64,000 nucleotides of DNA, taken from JAICMB01 sp963838885 (GTDB lineage Bacteria > Acidobacteriota > Terriglobia > Bryobacterales > Bryobacteraceae). The stretch is from contig CAWITB010000010.1 of NCBI GenBank assembly GCA_963838885.1, positions 1 through 64,000 on the forward strand, given 5' to 3'. The notes below the pieces were generated by a model, which saw nothing but the letters and a program-made list of their open reading frames with translations, ran no database searches and was not told where the DNA came from. Shown one piece after another: positions 45,113 through 53,577 of the stretch; position 1 is the first letter of the stretch; the number at the start of each line of letters is the position of its first letter. The position numbers were made by a program, and so were the translations under genes.

Positions 45113-46412
45113 GCTTGGAAATATCGTTGTAGATCGCAAAAGCCACGACGGCCATCAGAAATACGAAGCCGGCCTTGAACACGGCCTCTTTAACGCGCAG
45201 ACTCAGGTCGCGGCGCATGAACATCTCGATCAGGAGCATCAGAATCGTGCCGCCATCGAGAATCGGAATCGGCAGCAGGTTGAGCACCGCGAGATTGAGG
45301 CTGACCATAGCCATGAAACCTAGATAAGGGATCGTCCCCTCGCGGGCCGCTTCACCGGAAAGCTGCGCGATGCCGATGGGACTATTCAGCGTCTTGGGCG
45401 ACATCTTCTGCTCCACGATGCCGCGCAGCATGGTATAGATCAGCGAAGCGTATTTGACGTTCTGTCGCACGGATTCGGAGAACGCCTCGGGCAGACGCAG
45501 TTGCGTGATCTGCAGTCTCGGCTCCAGTGTGACGCCAATCATCCATTGCTCGCTGCCGTCCATATTTCTTTGCGCGGGCGTCACGGTCGCAACGCGCTGC
45601 CGGCCGTTGCGCGAGTAAGCGATCGAAACCGGTTTGCCGCCAGTTCGCGCGATGGTCTCTTTCAGCGTATAGGTGGAGCGGATGGGCTGCCCGTCGATTC
45701 CCGTAAGAATATCGCTGCGTTCCAGCCCGGCCTTGGCCGCGCCCATGCCGGGCATGACGCTGGCTACTTCAATGTCCGTGGATTCGGCCCAGCCAGCCAC
45801 GCCCGCGCCCGACTTGGCGTCCAGCGCAGGCGTGATAACGAGATGCTTGCGCTCACCGTTGCGCAGCACCCAGACGTCGATCGCGTGTCCGGCGCTGGCA
45901 AGCTCGCGCATGGCGATGTCTTCCCAATTCGGATCGACGGTGGTATCGATCTGGACCACGCGATCCCCGGCTTGAACGCCGGCTTTGGCCGCCGCTCCGC
46001 CGGGCAGCACGTAGCCAACCACGGGGTCGGGCTTGTTGGGCAGCTTTTCAAAGTGCACCATGAACAGCCCCGTCAGCACCGCGACCGCGAGCACGACGTT
46101 CATGAAGGGTCCGGCAAACGAAATAATCAGACGCTGCCAGCGCGGCTTGGCCAAAAAGGCCCGGGGATCGCTCGAGTTCTCTTCTCCCGGCTCCGCCCCG
46201 GCCATTTTCACGTAGCCTCCGAACAGGATGAGCGAGAAGCGAAAGTCCGTCTCGCCCCGTTTAAAGCCGAACAGCCGCGGCCCGAACCCGAAGCTGAAGG
46301 CGTCCACGCGAACGTCGAAAAAGCGCGCCGCCCAGAAATGGCCAAGCTCGTGGATCAGGATCATCACCCCGATCAGGACCAGCAGCCACCAGATATTCTG
46401 AAGAACGGTCAT
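45102..46412 (-). CDS. rseP: Site-2 metalloprotease RseP/RasP-like
   Basis: The 436-residue product has the zinc site 'LIHELGHFWAAR' in helix 1, 'FGFGPRLFGF' and 'LFGGYVKMAGAEPGEE' after it, two PDZ domains (about residues 120-200 and 210-290, 'GMGAAKAGLERSDILTGIDG'), and the second-metal-site end 'LNLAVLNLLPIPILDGG'. It cuts membrane-bound anti-sigma factors and signal-peptide remnants inside the membrane. dxr lies 6 nt upstream, a common bacterial order (dxr-rseP). Confidence 0.92.
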   Translation of the reverse strand: MTVLQNIWWLLVLIGVMILIHELGHFWAARFFDVRVDAFSFGFGPRLFGFKRGETDFRFSLILFGGYVKMAGAEPGEENSSDPRAFLAKPRWQRLIISFAGPFMNVVLAVAVLTGLFMVHFEKLPNKPDPVVGYVLPGGAAAKAGVQAGDRVVQIDTTVDPNWEDIAMRELASAGHAIDVWVLRNGERKHLVITPALDAKSGAGVAGWAESTDIEVASVMPGMGAAKAGLERSDILTGIDGQPIRSTYTLKETIARTGGKPVSIAYSRNGRQRVATVTPAQRNMDGSEQWMIGVTLEPRLQITQLRLPEAFSESVRQNVKYASLIYTMLRGIVEQKMSPKTLNSPIGIAQLSGEAAREGTIPYLGFMAMVSLNLAVLNLLPIPILDGGTILMLLIEMFMRRDLSLRVKEAVFKAGFVFLMAVVAFAIYNDISKLTG

Positions 46413-46418
46413 TCGAGT

Positions 46419-47619
46419 TTACGCCGTAGGGCAGGCGTTCAGCGTCCCAGCCCTTTCGAGAACGCGCCGGGCGGCCTGGCGCGATTCGCGGTCGATTTCG
46501 AGAACCTCGCGAACGGAGCCGGGCTGGCGCACCGGCACTCGCTCCAGAGTTTCTTCCACAATTGCCGAAATGGACGGGAAAGAGATTTGCCCGTTCAGAA
46601 AAGCCTCAACCGCAACTTCATCCGCTGCATTGAGAGTACAGGTTGCCGACCCGCCCGTCCGCTGGGCCTCGTAAGCCAGCCGCAGCAGAGGGAATTTCAC
46701 GAAATCGGGTGGAAAAAAGGTCCACGTTCGCGCCGCGGTCCAATCCAGCCGCGCGACTGGCGCGTCTTCGCGATCCGGCCAGGTAAGGGCGTACTGGATC
46801 GGCATGCGCATGTCCGTCGCCGAGATTTGAGCAATCAGGCTTCCGTCGTTAAACTCCACCATGGCGTGGATTGACGATTGCGGATGTACGACCACGTCGA
46901 TCTCGCGCGGGCTCCAAGTCGAACAGCCAGCAGGCCTCTATCACTTCAAAGCCCTTGTTCATCAAAGTGGCCGAATCGATGGTAATGCGGCGGCCCATTT
47001 GCCACGTGGGATGATGCAGCGCCTGCTCCGGCGTGATAGCGGAAAAATGTTCCAGCGGAGTTTCGCGGAACGGGCCGCCGGATGCCGTCAGCAACAGGCG
47101 CGAAACCTCGCCACGCTTTCCAGCGCGAAAGCATTGGTGCGCTCCGTTGTGTTCGCTATCAACCGGAATCAACTCCGTAGCAGCCTTTCGCGCGGCATCC
47201 ATGACGAGGGCGCCGCCCGCCACCAGCGTCTCTTTATTCGCCAACCCCACTCGCTTTCCGCTTACCACGGCCTCGTAAGTCGCCTCCAGGCCCGCGACGC
47301 CGACAATCGCCGACATCACGAAGTCCACACTGCCGTCGGTCGCGGCCGCAACGCGGCCAGCCGGGCCGAACGATACCTCCGGCCACTCCGATACCGGCAA
47401 TTTGCTTTCGGAAAGTCTCCTTAATAGATTCGCGCGCACGCCTTCGGTTGCCACTACCGCCATTTCGGGACGAAAGCGCTCGATTTGGCTAGCCAGCAGA
47501 TCGGCGTTTCGCCCTGCCACCAGCGCAAAGACGCGGTATTCGCCGGGATGGCGGCCAACAACATCCAGCGTACTCACGCCGATGGAGCCGGTCGAGCCAA
47601 GGATGGTGAGATTTTTCAA
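46419..47619 (-). CDS. dxr: 1-deoxy-D-xylulose 5-phosphate reductoisomerase, apparent frameshift
   Basis: The N-terminal frame (47619 to 46849) has the NADPH motif 'ILGSTGSIGVSTLDVV', 'ALVAGRNADLLASQIERF' and 'GLANKETLVAGGALVM', and the catalytic region 'VDSEHN' and 'SGGPFRETPLEHF'. The C-terminal part continues in another frame from 'VVHPQSSIHAMVEFNDGSLI' to 46419. Removing one of the G near 46910 gives 'LEPREIDVVVHPQSSIHAM' and a normal ~400-residue enzyme. Dxr makes MEP for isoprenoid synthesis and is normally essential, so a sequence error is likely. Confidence 0.9.
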
Positions 47620-47674
47620 AGACTTATTTTACAGCGTTCGAGCGGCCACGTACAGGGTACGCTCGCTCTCGCTG

Positions 47675-47724
47675 AAAGACCCAAACCCTTGCGGGCGCCG
47701 GGGAGGATTGCTTCAGGGGTCTTT
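47675..47724. other. Inverted repeat between two minus-strand genes
   Basis: AAAGACCC at 47675-47682 pairs with GGGTCTTT at 47717-47724 around a 34-nt loop. The site lies upstream of dxr and downstream of the gene at 47819, both on the minus strand. It could be a terminator (T-rich on the plus strand, A-rich on the minus strand) or a leader structure. The long loop makes this weak. Confidence 0.3.
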
Positions 47725-47818
47725 TATGAGGTTAGTCTCGCTTTGGTGGGAGTTGCCTCCCCGGCTTACTTCCAATATTAGTATATGATTTTGCGGAACG
47801 CAACAGTTTTTTGTATTC

Positions 47819-48712
47819 TTAATGTTTTTTTACTTGGACACCGGCCCAATCTTCCTCGACCGTTATCGTGGAACAGAAGTCCGCTTCTCCGTAACCCTTT
47901 GAAATTGCAGCTCCAAACATCTGTTGCGTCAAGGCCGTGAGGGGTAACGGTACTCCCAGTTCCCGACCGGAATCGAGCGCCATGCTGACGTCCTTGTGCA
48001 TCCACTTTGTGGAAAACGCCGTTTGGAAATCGTGTTTCAGCACAAACGGCGCTTTGGCGCTGATCAGGCCCGACTTCGCAGCGCTGTTGTCCAGGACCTG
48101 AAGCATTAGGGACGGATCGACGCCGCCTTTGGTCGCCAGAACCATGCCCTCGTTGAAGGCTTGCATGATGTTGGCGAGAATCAGATTTTGCGTCAGCTTG
48201 GCCTGCAAACCCATGCCCGGACCGCCGCAATAGAAAAACATCTTGCCCATATTTTCAAACCAAGGCCTGGCGCTCTCAAACACGCCCTCATCGCCCCCGA
48301 TCATGAAAGTCAGGGTGCCGTTGGTCGCCCCGGGTGTCGAGCCGGTGCACGGCGCATCGAGGAAGTGAACGCCCTTGGCGTGGAACGCCGCATGGATTTC
48401 GCGGCTGGCGTGCGGCGAGATGGTGCTGGCATCGGCAACCGTGCTGCCGGGCGCCGCGCCTTCGATGACCCCCTGCGGTCCCAACAAGACGTGACGCGAC
48501 ATCTCCGTGTTGCCAACGCAAAGGAAAACACATTCGGAGCGGCCCGCAACTTCACGCGGAGACTGGCACGGAGTGCCCTTGCCCTCCGGGGCGAGCTTTT
48601 CCGCTTTCGAAGCAGTCTTCGACCACAGCGCCACTTCGTGACCCGCCTGCAGCAGACGCCGCGCCATGGGGTAACCCATTAATCCCAATCCGAGAAAGCC
48701 GAGTTTTGCCAT
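47819..48712 (-). CDS. 3-hydroxyisobutyrate dehydrogenase-family oxidoreductase
   Basis: The 297-residue product has the NAD(P) motif 'LGFLGLGLMGYPMARRLLQA', the substrate signature 'LDAPCTGSTPGATNGTL' and the catalytic Lys in 'GLQAKLTQNLILANIMQAF'. It belongs to the beta-hydroxyacid dehydrogenase family (GarR, MmsB, GlxR and others); the exact substrate cannot be told. ATG 48712 is preferred over the TTG or ATG at 48730 that would overlap the divergent gene. Confidence 0.87.
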   Translation of the reverse strand: MAKLGFLGLGLMGYPMARRLLQAGHEVALWSKTASKAEKLAPEGKGTPCQSPREVAGRSECVFLCVGNTEMSRHVLLGPQGVIEGAAPGSTVADASTISPHASREIHAAFHAKGVHFLDAPCTGSTPGATNGTLTFMIGGDEGVFESARPWFENMGKMFFYCGGPGMGLQAKLTQNLILANIMQAFNEGMVLATKGGVDPSLMLQVLDNSAAKSGLISAKAPFVLKHDFQTAFSTKWMHKDVSMALDSGRELGVPLPLTALTQQMFGAAISKGYGEADFCSTITVEEDWAGVQVKKH

Positions 48713-48729
48713 AAGAGAGAATAGTACCA

Positions 48730-49725
48730 ATGAAACCGCGAGTGCTGGTCACGAAGCGAATTTATCCCGAAGCCATCGATTATCTGAAGCAGCATTGCGA
48801 AGTCGATTACGAGGAGACCGACACGGTCCTGGGCGCACCGGAATTGCTCGCGCGGGCCCAGGGGAAAGACGGAATCGTCGCGCAACTCGGGGATAAGTTT
48901 ACGGACGCGGTCATCGAGCGGCTGCAGGGGATCAAGGTAATCGCAAATGTCGCGGTTGGATTCGACAACGTCGATGTCGCGGCGGCGACACGGAAGGGAA
49001 TCGTCGTCACGAACACGCCGGACGTTCTGACGGATACGACGGCCGATTTCGCATTTGCGCTGCTGCTCGCCGCCGCGCGGCGCGTCGTCGAAGGGCACCA
49101 TTTCATCCATGCGGGGCAGTGGAATCTCTGGGCCATCGATCTTCTGGTGGGGCAGGATATCCATCATAAAACGCTCGGGATTTTCGGTATGGGACGGATC
49201 GGGCGGGCGATGGCGCGGCGCGCGCGTGGATTTTCTATGCGCGTCATTTACAACGATGTCGTGCCAGCGGGCGAAGCGCTCGATCGGGAATTGCAACTCG
49301 AGCTCGTCTCGAAAGAGCAGTTGCTGCGAGAAGCGGATTTCGTGAGCCTGCACGTCCCGCTCACGGCATCGACGCGCAAGCTGATTGGCGAGCCGGAGCT
49401 GCGCGCCATGAAATCCACGGCGGTGCTGGTGAACACCTCGCGCGGACCGGTCGTGGATGAGGCGGCGGTGGCGCTGGCGCTAACGGAGGGCTGGATCGCC
49501 GCGGCCGGCCTGGACGTGTTTGAGAACGAGCCGAACGTGTACGCGCGACTGCTTGCTCTCAACAATGTTGTACTGACGCCGCACATCGCGAGCGCCTCGG
49601 TCGACACGCGGCGGGAAATGTCCATGCTCGCGGCACGCAATGCGGTAGCCGTGCTAGAAGGCCGCCGCCCGGAGACGCCGCTCAACCCGGAGTTGTGGGA
49701 TCCGGCAGGCTCGAAAGAATCTTGA
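48730..49725 (+). CDS. D-2-hydroxyacid dehydrogenase, glyoxylate/hydroxypyruvate reductase-like
   Basis: The 331-residue product has 'IANVAVGFDNVDVAAATRKG', 'VTNTPDVLTDTTADFAFALL', the NAD site 'LGIFGMGRIGRAMARRARGF', catalytic Arg in 'LVNTSRGPVVDEAAV', Glu in 'LDVFENEPNVYARLLALNN' and His in 'VVLTPHIASAS'. This fits GyaR/GRHPR-type reductases. It is divergent from the hydroxyacid dehydrogenase at 47819; both may handle glyoxylate or tartronate semialdehyde, but this is inference. Confidence 0.9.
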   Translation: MKPRVLVTKRIYPEAIDYLKQHCEVDYEETDTVLGAPELLARAQGKDGIVAQLGDKFTDAVIERLQGIKVIANVAVGFDNVDVAAATRKGIVVTNTPDVLTDTTADFAFALLLAAARRVVEGHHFIHAGQWNLWAIDLLVGQDIHHKTLGIFGMGRIGRAMARRARGFSMRVIYNDVVPAGEALDRELQLELVSKEQLLREADFVSLHVPLTASTRKLIGEPELRAMKSTAVLVNTSRGPVVDEAAVALALTEGWIAAAGLDVFENEPNVYARLLALNNVVLTPHIASASVDTRREMSMLAARNAVAVLEGRRPETPLNPELWDPAGSKES

Positions 49726-49728
49726 GCA
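49686..49728. repeat. 3' end of the dehydrogenase gene, original of a short duplication
   Basis: This 43-bp segment, which codes for 'PELWDPAGSKES' and the stop, recurs at 49866-49904 with a 4-bp deletion and one or two changes. Confidence 0.6.
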
Positions 49729-49860
49729 CGAGTGGAATTCCTCAGCCTCGAGCTGCGGCGCTCGGTTTAATTGGCCGGCGTTTTGCGAGCCGGAACCCGC
49801 ACCCTCGATCGCGGCTCGGTTGGCTCGCGCTTGCGGACGAAAACGGCGTGGAAAGACGAT

Positions 49861-50118
49861 TCAGCCCGGAGTTGTGGGCGGCAGGCTCGAAAGTATCTTG
49901 AGCAGGAGCAGGTCCGAAGGATGAAAGCTGGCGGCCGAGACGTTGTTCAAATCCTCATCGCTCTCCACGATATGGCTGCGGATCAGGGAACGCAGCCGAT
50001 CGACGGAAACGCCCAACTCCATCGCGGCTTCGCATTCCGAGTAAGGACCTTTCACGGGACCTCTTGAGGGATTGGGCGCAAGCGGTTGCATGGCGGCGTT
50101 GGCAGTCTCCATTTGCAT
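49861..50118 (-). CDS. Small putative DNA-binding protein
   Basis: About 85 residues from ATG 50118 (ATG 50112 is an alternative; the frame extends to 50214). The segment 'YSECEAAMELGVSVDRLRSL' and 'IRSHIVESDEDLNNVSAASF' looks like a MerR-like or excisionase-like helix-turn-helix. Its C-terminal codons lie antisense to the duplicated dehydrogenase tail (49866-49904), so the last ~14 residues may be recent. The function is unknown. Confidence 0.5.
   Translation of the reverse strand: MQMETANAAMQPLAPNPSRGPVKGPYSECEAAMELGVSVDRLRSLIRSHIVESDEDLNNVSAASFHPSDLLLLKILSSLPPTTPG
49866..49904. repeat. Duplicated tail of the dehydrogenase gene
   Basis: This segment matches 49686-49728 apart from a 4-bp deletion and a small number of changes; the plus frame reads 'PELWAAGSKVS'. 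It forms the 3' end of the minus-strand gene at 49861. Confidence 0.6.
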
Positions 50119-50244
50119 TCTAAGGTGCGGGCGCGGGCGGGCAAATCGGTTAGAGATCTTAGATGGCGCGCCATCATCCCTGATGGACTTTCGTACTACC
50201 GCCGGGGCGGACAAAGCGTGCTATGCTGCGAGCAGAACACTGGC

Positions 50245-50613
50245 ATGTTGCGCGCGAAGCTGATCGTCTTTGTGGCCGCGGCAATCTTTTTTGCCCAGCT
50301 CCAGTGCGTTGCGGCATGCGCAAGCGCGCCGTGCGCCCCCGATTCCGGCAAGAACCGATCGCTCCCGCCGTGCCATCGGCATCACGGCCACTCGCACGAC
50401 CCGAGTCCCGGTTCATGCGCGCACCAAGCCATCGTCACCACGGCGACATCGCCGCGGACGCTACGGACCCCAGCTCCGTTCGTCTCAATGCTGAGCGCGA
50501 CGGCAACTCTCGCCGCGCCGATTGCGGCCGGCACGTGGACCGGCGAGTTACACTTGGCGGCGTTTTCTCAATCCGGCTTCATAAGCCTTTCTTCCACTCC
50601 CCTCCGAATCTGA
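50245..50613 (+). CDS. Small secreted His/Cys-rich protein
   Basis: From ATG 50245 the product is 122 residues: signal peptide ('AKLIVFVAAAIFFAQLQC'), then a cluster of Cys and His ('CHRHHGHSHDPSPGSCAH') able to bind metal, and a Thr/Ala-rich remainder. It sits directly before an outer-membrane-like protein with another His/Met-rich start. A copper or other metal role is an inference from composition. Confidence 0.6.
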   Translation: MLRAKLIVFVAAAIFFAQLQCVAACASAPCAPDSGKNRSLPPCHRHHGHSHDPSPGSCAHQAIVTTATSPRTLRTPAPFVSMLSATATLAAPIAAGTWTGELHLAAFSQSGFISLSSTPLRI

Positions 50614-50698
50614 GTCTCTCCCGATCCGCAATCATTCCATGTCTGTGGCCGCGGTGCGGCCGCGGAGTGCTTTTGGTTCGGGGAGAAGGAGATCACTC

Positions 50699-52009
50699 TT
50701 GCGGAGACAAATTCAAATTTATGTATTGGCAGTGGTTTCATGCCATTGCGCCGCGGCCCAAGAGGAGCAAATGGGAGATCACCATGCCGGGCACGAAACA
50801 TCGGCAATGAATATGGTGGACATGAATCCAGCGAGCATGTTTCTGATGAATCTCTCTTCCGGAACTTCACAGAATCCAGCCGCATGGCCCATGCCGATGA
50901 TCATGACCCATTTCGGGAATTGGAACACGATGTTCATGGGCGTAGGGTTTCTGTCGGACATCCAACAATCCGGCCCACGCGGCGGCGATAAGCTATACTC
51001 GACCAACTGGTTCATGGCTTCCGCCGAGCACCGCGCTGGATCGAACGGCGCATTCGAGGCCGTGCTCATGCTCAGCCTGGAACCAGCGACGGTCGCGGAC
51101 CGGCGCTATCCGCTGCTTTTTCAGACCGGGGAAACGGCTTACGGCCTGCCCTTGGTTGACGCGCAGCACCCGCACAATTTGATCATGTCTCTGGGGTTCC
51201 ATTACGCGCGCCAGCTTGCCGAGAACACCACGCTCGACCTGTATTTTGCGCCGGTCGGCGACCCCGCGCTCGGGCCGGTAGCCTTTCCCCATCGCGCCTC
51301 GGCAATGGAGCTGCCCGAAGCGCCGATCTCTCATCATTTGCAGGATTCGACCCATATCGCCGACGAGGTCGTCACCGCTGGAATCCATTATAAAAAGGTA
51401 AAGCTCGAAGCCAGCGGATTCTACGGCTCCGAGCCGGGTGAGAATCGTTGGATCGTCCAAACCGGCCCCCTCAATTCGTGGTCTTCGCGATTGTGGTTCT
51501 TTCCTTCGAAGAATTGGGCGGCACAGGCGTCGTTCGGGAGGCTGGTCCACCCCGAGGCGCTGGAGCCCGGCGACCAGACTCGGGCGACGGCTTCAATCGA
51601 ATACAGTCGGCCGCTGCCTGGGGGAAGCTGGTCTTCGACCCTGGCGTGGGGGCGCACCCACAGTACCGCGACATTTCGCAATCTGAATTCGTATCTGGCG
51701 GAATCCGTGCTGCCGGTGACGCCCCGCAATTTCATCACGGGCCGGTTCGAACTCGTGGATAAGGACGAACTGTTCAGCGACCAGCCGGCTCTGGAACAGC
51801 GGCTCGAACCACTCTATGGCAGCACGTTTCGAATCGGCGCCTACACTCTCGGCTACACGCGAGACATCGATCTTTTCCAGCATGTCGCAACCGGAATCGG
51901 AGCGAATTTCACGGCTTACACGCTGCCGGACGCGATCAAGCCGTATTACGGCGCTCATCCCGTGGGCGGCAATATTTTCGTTCGTTTTCGGCTCAGGCCG
52001 CACGAATAG
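50699..52009 (+). CDS. Secreted, probable outer-membrane beta-barrel protein with His/Met-rich N-terminus
   Basis: From TTG 50699, with AAGGAG a few bases before, the product is 436 residues: signal peptide ('IYVLAVVSCHCAAAQ'), His/Met-rich segment ('MGDHHAGHETSAMNMVDMNP', 'AAWPMPMIMTHFGNWNTMFM'), then repeated amphipathic strands ending in 'GGNIFVRFRLRPHE'. The pattern is of an outer-membrane barrel. The His and Met content and the His-rich neighbour suggest a copper-linked locus. I do not recognise a named family. Confidence 0.65.
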   Translation: MRRQIQIYVLAVVSCHCAAAQEEQMGDHHAGHETSAMNMVDMNPASMFLMNLSSGTSQNPAAWPMPMIMTHFGNWNTMFMGVGFLSDIQQSGPRGGDKLYSTNWFMASAEHRAGSNGAFEAVLMLSLEPATVADRRYPLLFQTGETAYGLPLVDAQHPHNLIMSLGFHYARQLAENTTLDLYFAPVGDPALGPVAFPHRASAMELPEAPISHHLQDSTHIADEVVTAGIHYKKVKLEASGFYGSEPGENRWIVQTGPLNSWSSRLWFFPSKNWAAQASFGRLVHPEALEPGDQTRATASIEYSRPLPGGSWSSTLAWGRTHSTATFRNLNSYLAESVLPVTPRNFITGRFELVDKDELFSDQPALEQRLEPLYGSTFRIGAYTLGYTRDIDLFQHVATGIGANFTAYTLPDAIKPYYGAHPVGGNIFVRFRLRPHE

Positions 52010-52033
52010 CGTAGAGGAAAGGAAGGCATTGCA

Positions 52034-52356
52034 ATGCAAAGGACTTTTTCTTGGCGCTGGCGCTCGCAGCCCTGCCCATCGCGGCTGCGGCCGGTACGTT
52101 CACGGGCGTCATCACCGACACAATGTGCGGCGCCAAACACGAGATGATGAAAGACCAGCCCGACGCCCGGTGCGTCAAAATGTGCACAGAAGGGCAGTAT
52201 GCTTATGCGCTCTTCGACGGCACAAACGTCCTAAAGTTGAGCGATCAGAAGACGCCTGCAAAGTACGCGGCCCAAAAAGTAAAGGTGACCGGCACGCTCG
52301 ACCAAAAGAGCAACACAATCAAGGTTTCGTCGATCGAGCCTGCCGATGGAAAGTAG
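52034..52356 (+). CDS. Small secreted protein of unknown function, apparent frameshift in the signal peptide
   Basis: ATG 52034 follows GGAAGG. Adding one T to the five-T run near 52045 gives 'MQRTFFLALALAALPIAAAA', a good signal peptide that continues into 'GTFTGVITDTMCGAKHEMMK', 'ARCVKMCTEGQYAYALFDG' and 'KVKVTGTLDQKSNTIKVSSI'. Without it only the TTG at 52051 is left. The domain looks like a small beta (OB-like) fold with a Cys-rich start, common in Acidobacteria. It is 24 nt after the barrel gene, so likely in the same operon. Confidence 0.65.
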
Positions 52357-52618
52357 TGCGCCCGGCGCCGTTCGCGCCTCGCGATGCGCCACTTCCGGCG
52401 CGAGTGAAGCCGGCGCATTGGGTTTATTGCCGCTCCTGACATGACGGCAATAGTTGGAGTGGCGACGCTGGAAAACGGTGTACGCGGGCGGGCCCGGCGT
52501 GCGCGCGGCCACCACTCAGGCAGGCTCCGTCTTCTGGTGTTTTGCGCCGCGGCTGCGGCTGATCGTGAGCTTTCGGCGGGCATGCGTGACGACTGATTGC
52601 GGTTGATAGCGTCAGTCT

Positions 52619-52807
52619 ATGGCGGACCCGGACAACAGCCCGATAGGGAGCACATCCGATGCGGATGTCGCGGCGGTTCTTCGGAATTTGGGGAGCACTG
52701 TTGTGCTCAGTTCCCATAAACCATCGGCGATTCCTGCCCATTTAGCCGGGCGCTGCCCACGAGGTAAGAGCAAACACGGTAGGGAAAGGTCGAGAACTAA
52801 CGAATGA
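52619..52807 (+). CDS. Short hypothetical protein
   Basis: The 62-residue frame starts at ATG 52619 and ends in an ATGA overlap with the next gene, which is the main reason to believe it. It contains 'TSDADVAAVLRNLGSTVVLS' and a basic tail. No family is recognised. Confidence 0.35.
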   Translation: MADPDNSPIGSTSDADVAAVLRNLGSTVVLSSHKPSAIPAHLAGRCPRGKSKHGRERSRTNE

Positions 52808-53379
52808 GTCAGCAAGAGAATGAACTTCGGATTGAAGGAGTCGTCCGCGCTGCCGGCTACGCCCGCGATGCCCCAGGGAAGCAGTTCCTCGGAGCGATTA
52901 TCGAGGGAAGCGACGGAAAAGATTGGGTGATCGACTATAACGAGCAGTCTCCGTTCCATGCGTTCGCCGATCGTCAAGTGCTGGTTTCCGGTGAACCCTA
53001 CGAGCCCACGGGACAGAAGCTTATAGGCAGGCGGGGCAAACTAGGGATAGGGCACCTCCGGGTGGCGACTATGCGACTTGTTGAAGTGACGCCCGATGCA
53101 CAGCTTGTGGAAGTCGGAGCCGGGCACCAACTCTCTGGGCGATTCGAGCGGGGAACCAGCGATACGCGAGAATCATCGCTGTCTTTCGTCACTGAGAAGG
53201 GGGACACCTTCTTAATATCTAACGATCCTGCCGGAGCGACCCTTGGTCGCAGTGTCGAGGTCTGGGCTTACCCTGTCCAGCCGTCACCATCGATTCTGAG
53301 ACCTCCCGAGCAGTATCTCTGGATCATCTGCCCATGTTCGTCCGCGGATCTTTGGGAATGGCGCAAACGGCGGTCGTGA
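52804..53379 (+). CDS. Hypothetical protein
   Basis: The 191-residue product is rich in predicted beta strands ('IEGVVRAAGYARDAPGKQFL', 'WVIDYNEQSPFHAFADRQVL', 'HLRVATMRLVEVTPDAQLVE'), without signal peptide or membrane helix. It has two similar-looking beta halves, which may be OB-like. It does not match a family I know. It forms a pair with the short frame at 52619. Confidence 0.55.
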   Translation: MSQQENELRIEGVVRAAGYARDAPGKQFLGAIIEGSDGKDWVIDYNEQSPFHAFADRQVLVSGEPYEPTGQKLIGRRGKLGIGHLRVATMRLVEVTPDAQLVEVGAGHQLSGRFERGTSDTRESSLSFVTEKGDTFLISNDPAGATLGRSVEVWAYPVQPSPSILRPPEQYLWIICPCSSADLWEWRKRRS

Positions 53380-53577
53380 CCACCAGGGTTTTACGTACTC
53401 CCGTTGCGTGGCCACCGGGAGCGGGATTCCGGTTGCAGGGGTAAGCCAACGTTACCAGTTACGGTCGCGGCGCATCACGCACGCTTACCGAAACCTCACG
53501 CTGATCTTGCGCTTTTGGGCGTTCTGGCTCAGCTCATCGCCCAAGCGCGAGCAAACCGTTTGCGCGCCAATGACATC

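Noticed and set aside
47630..47818. Riboswitch upstream of dxr
   Set aside because: The inverted repeat at 47675-47724 has a 34-nt loop and no conserved core of a riboswitch class that I know.
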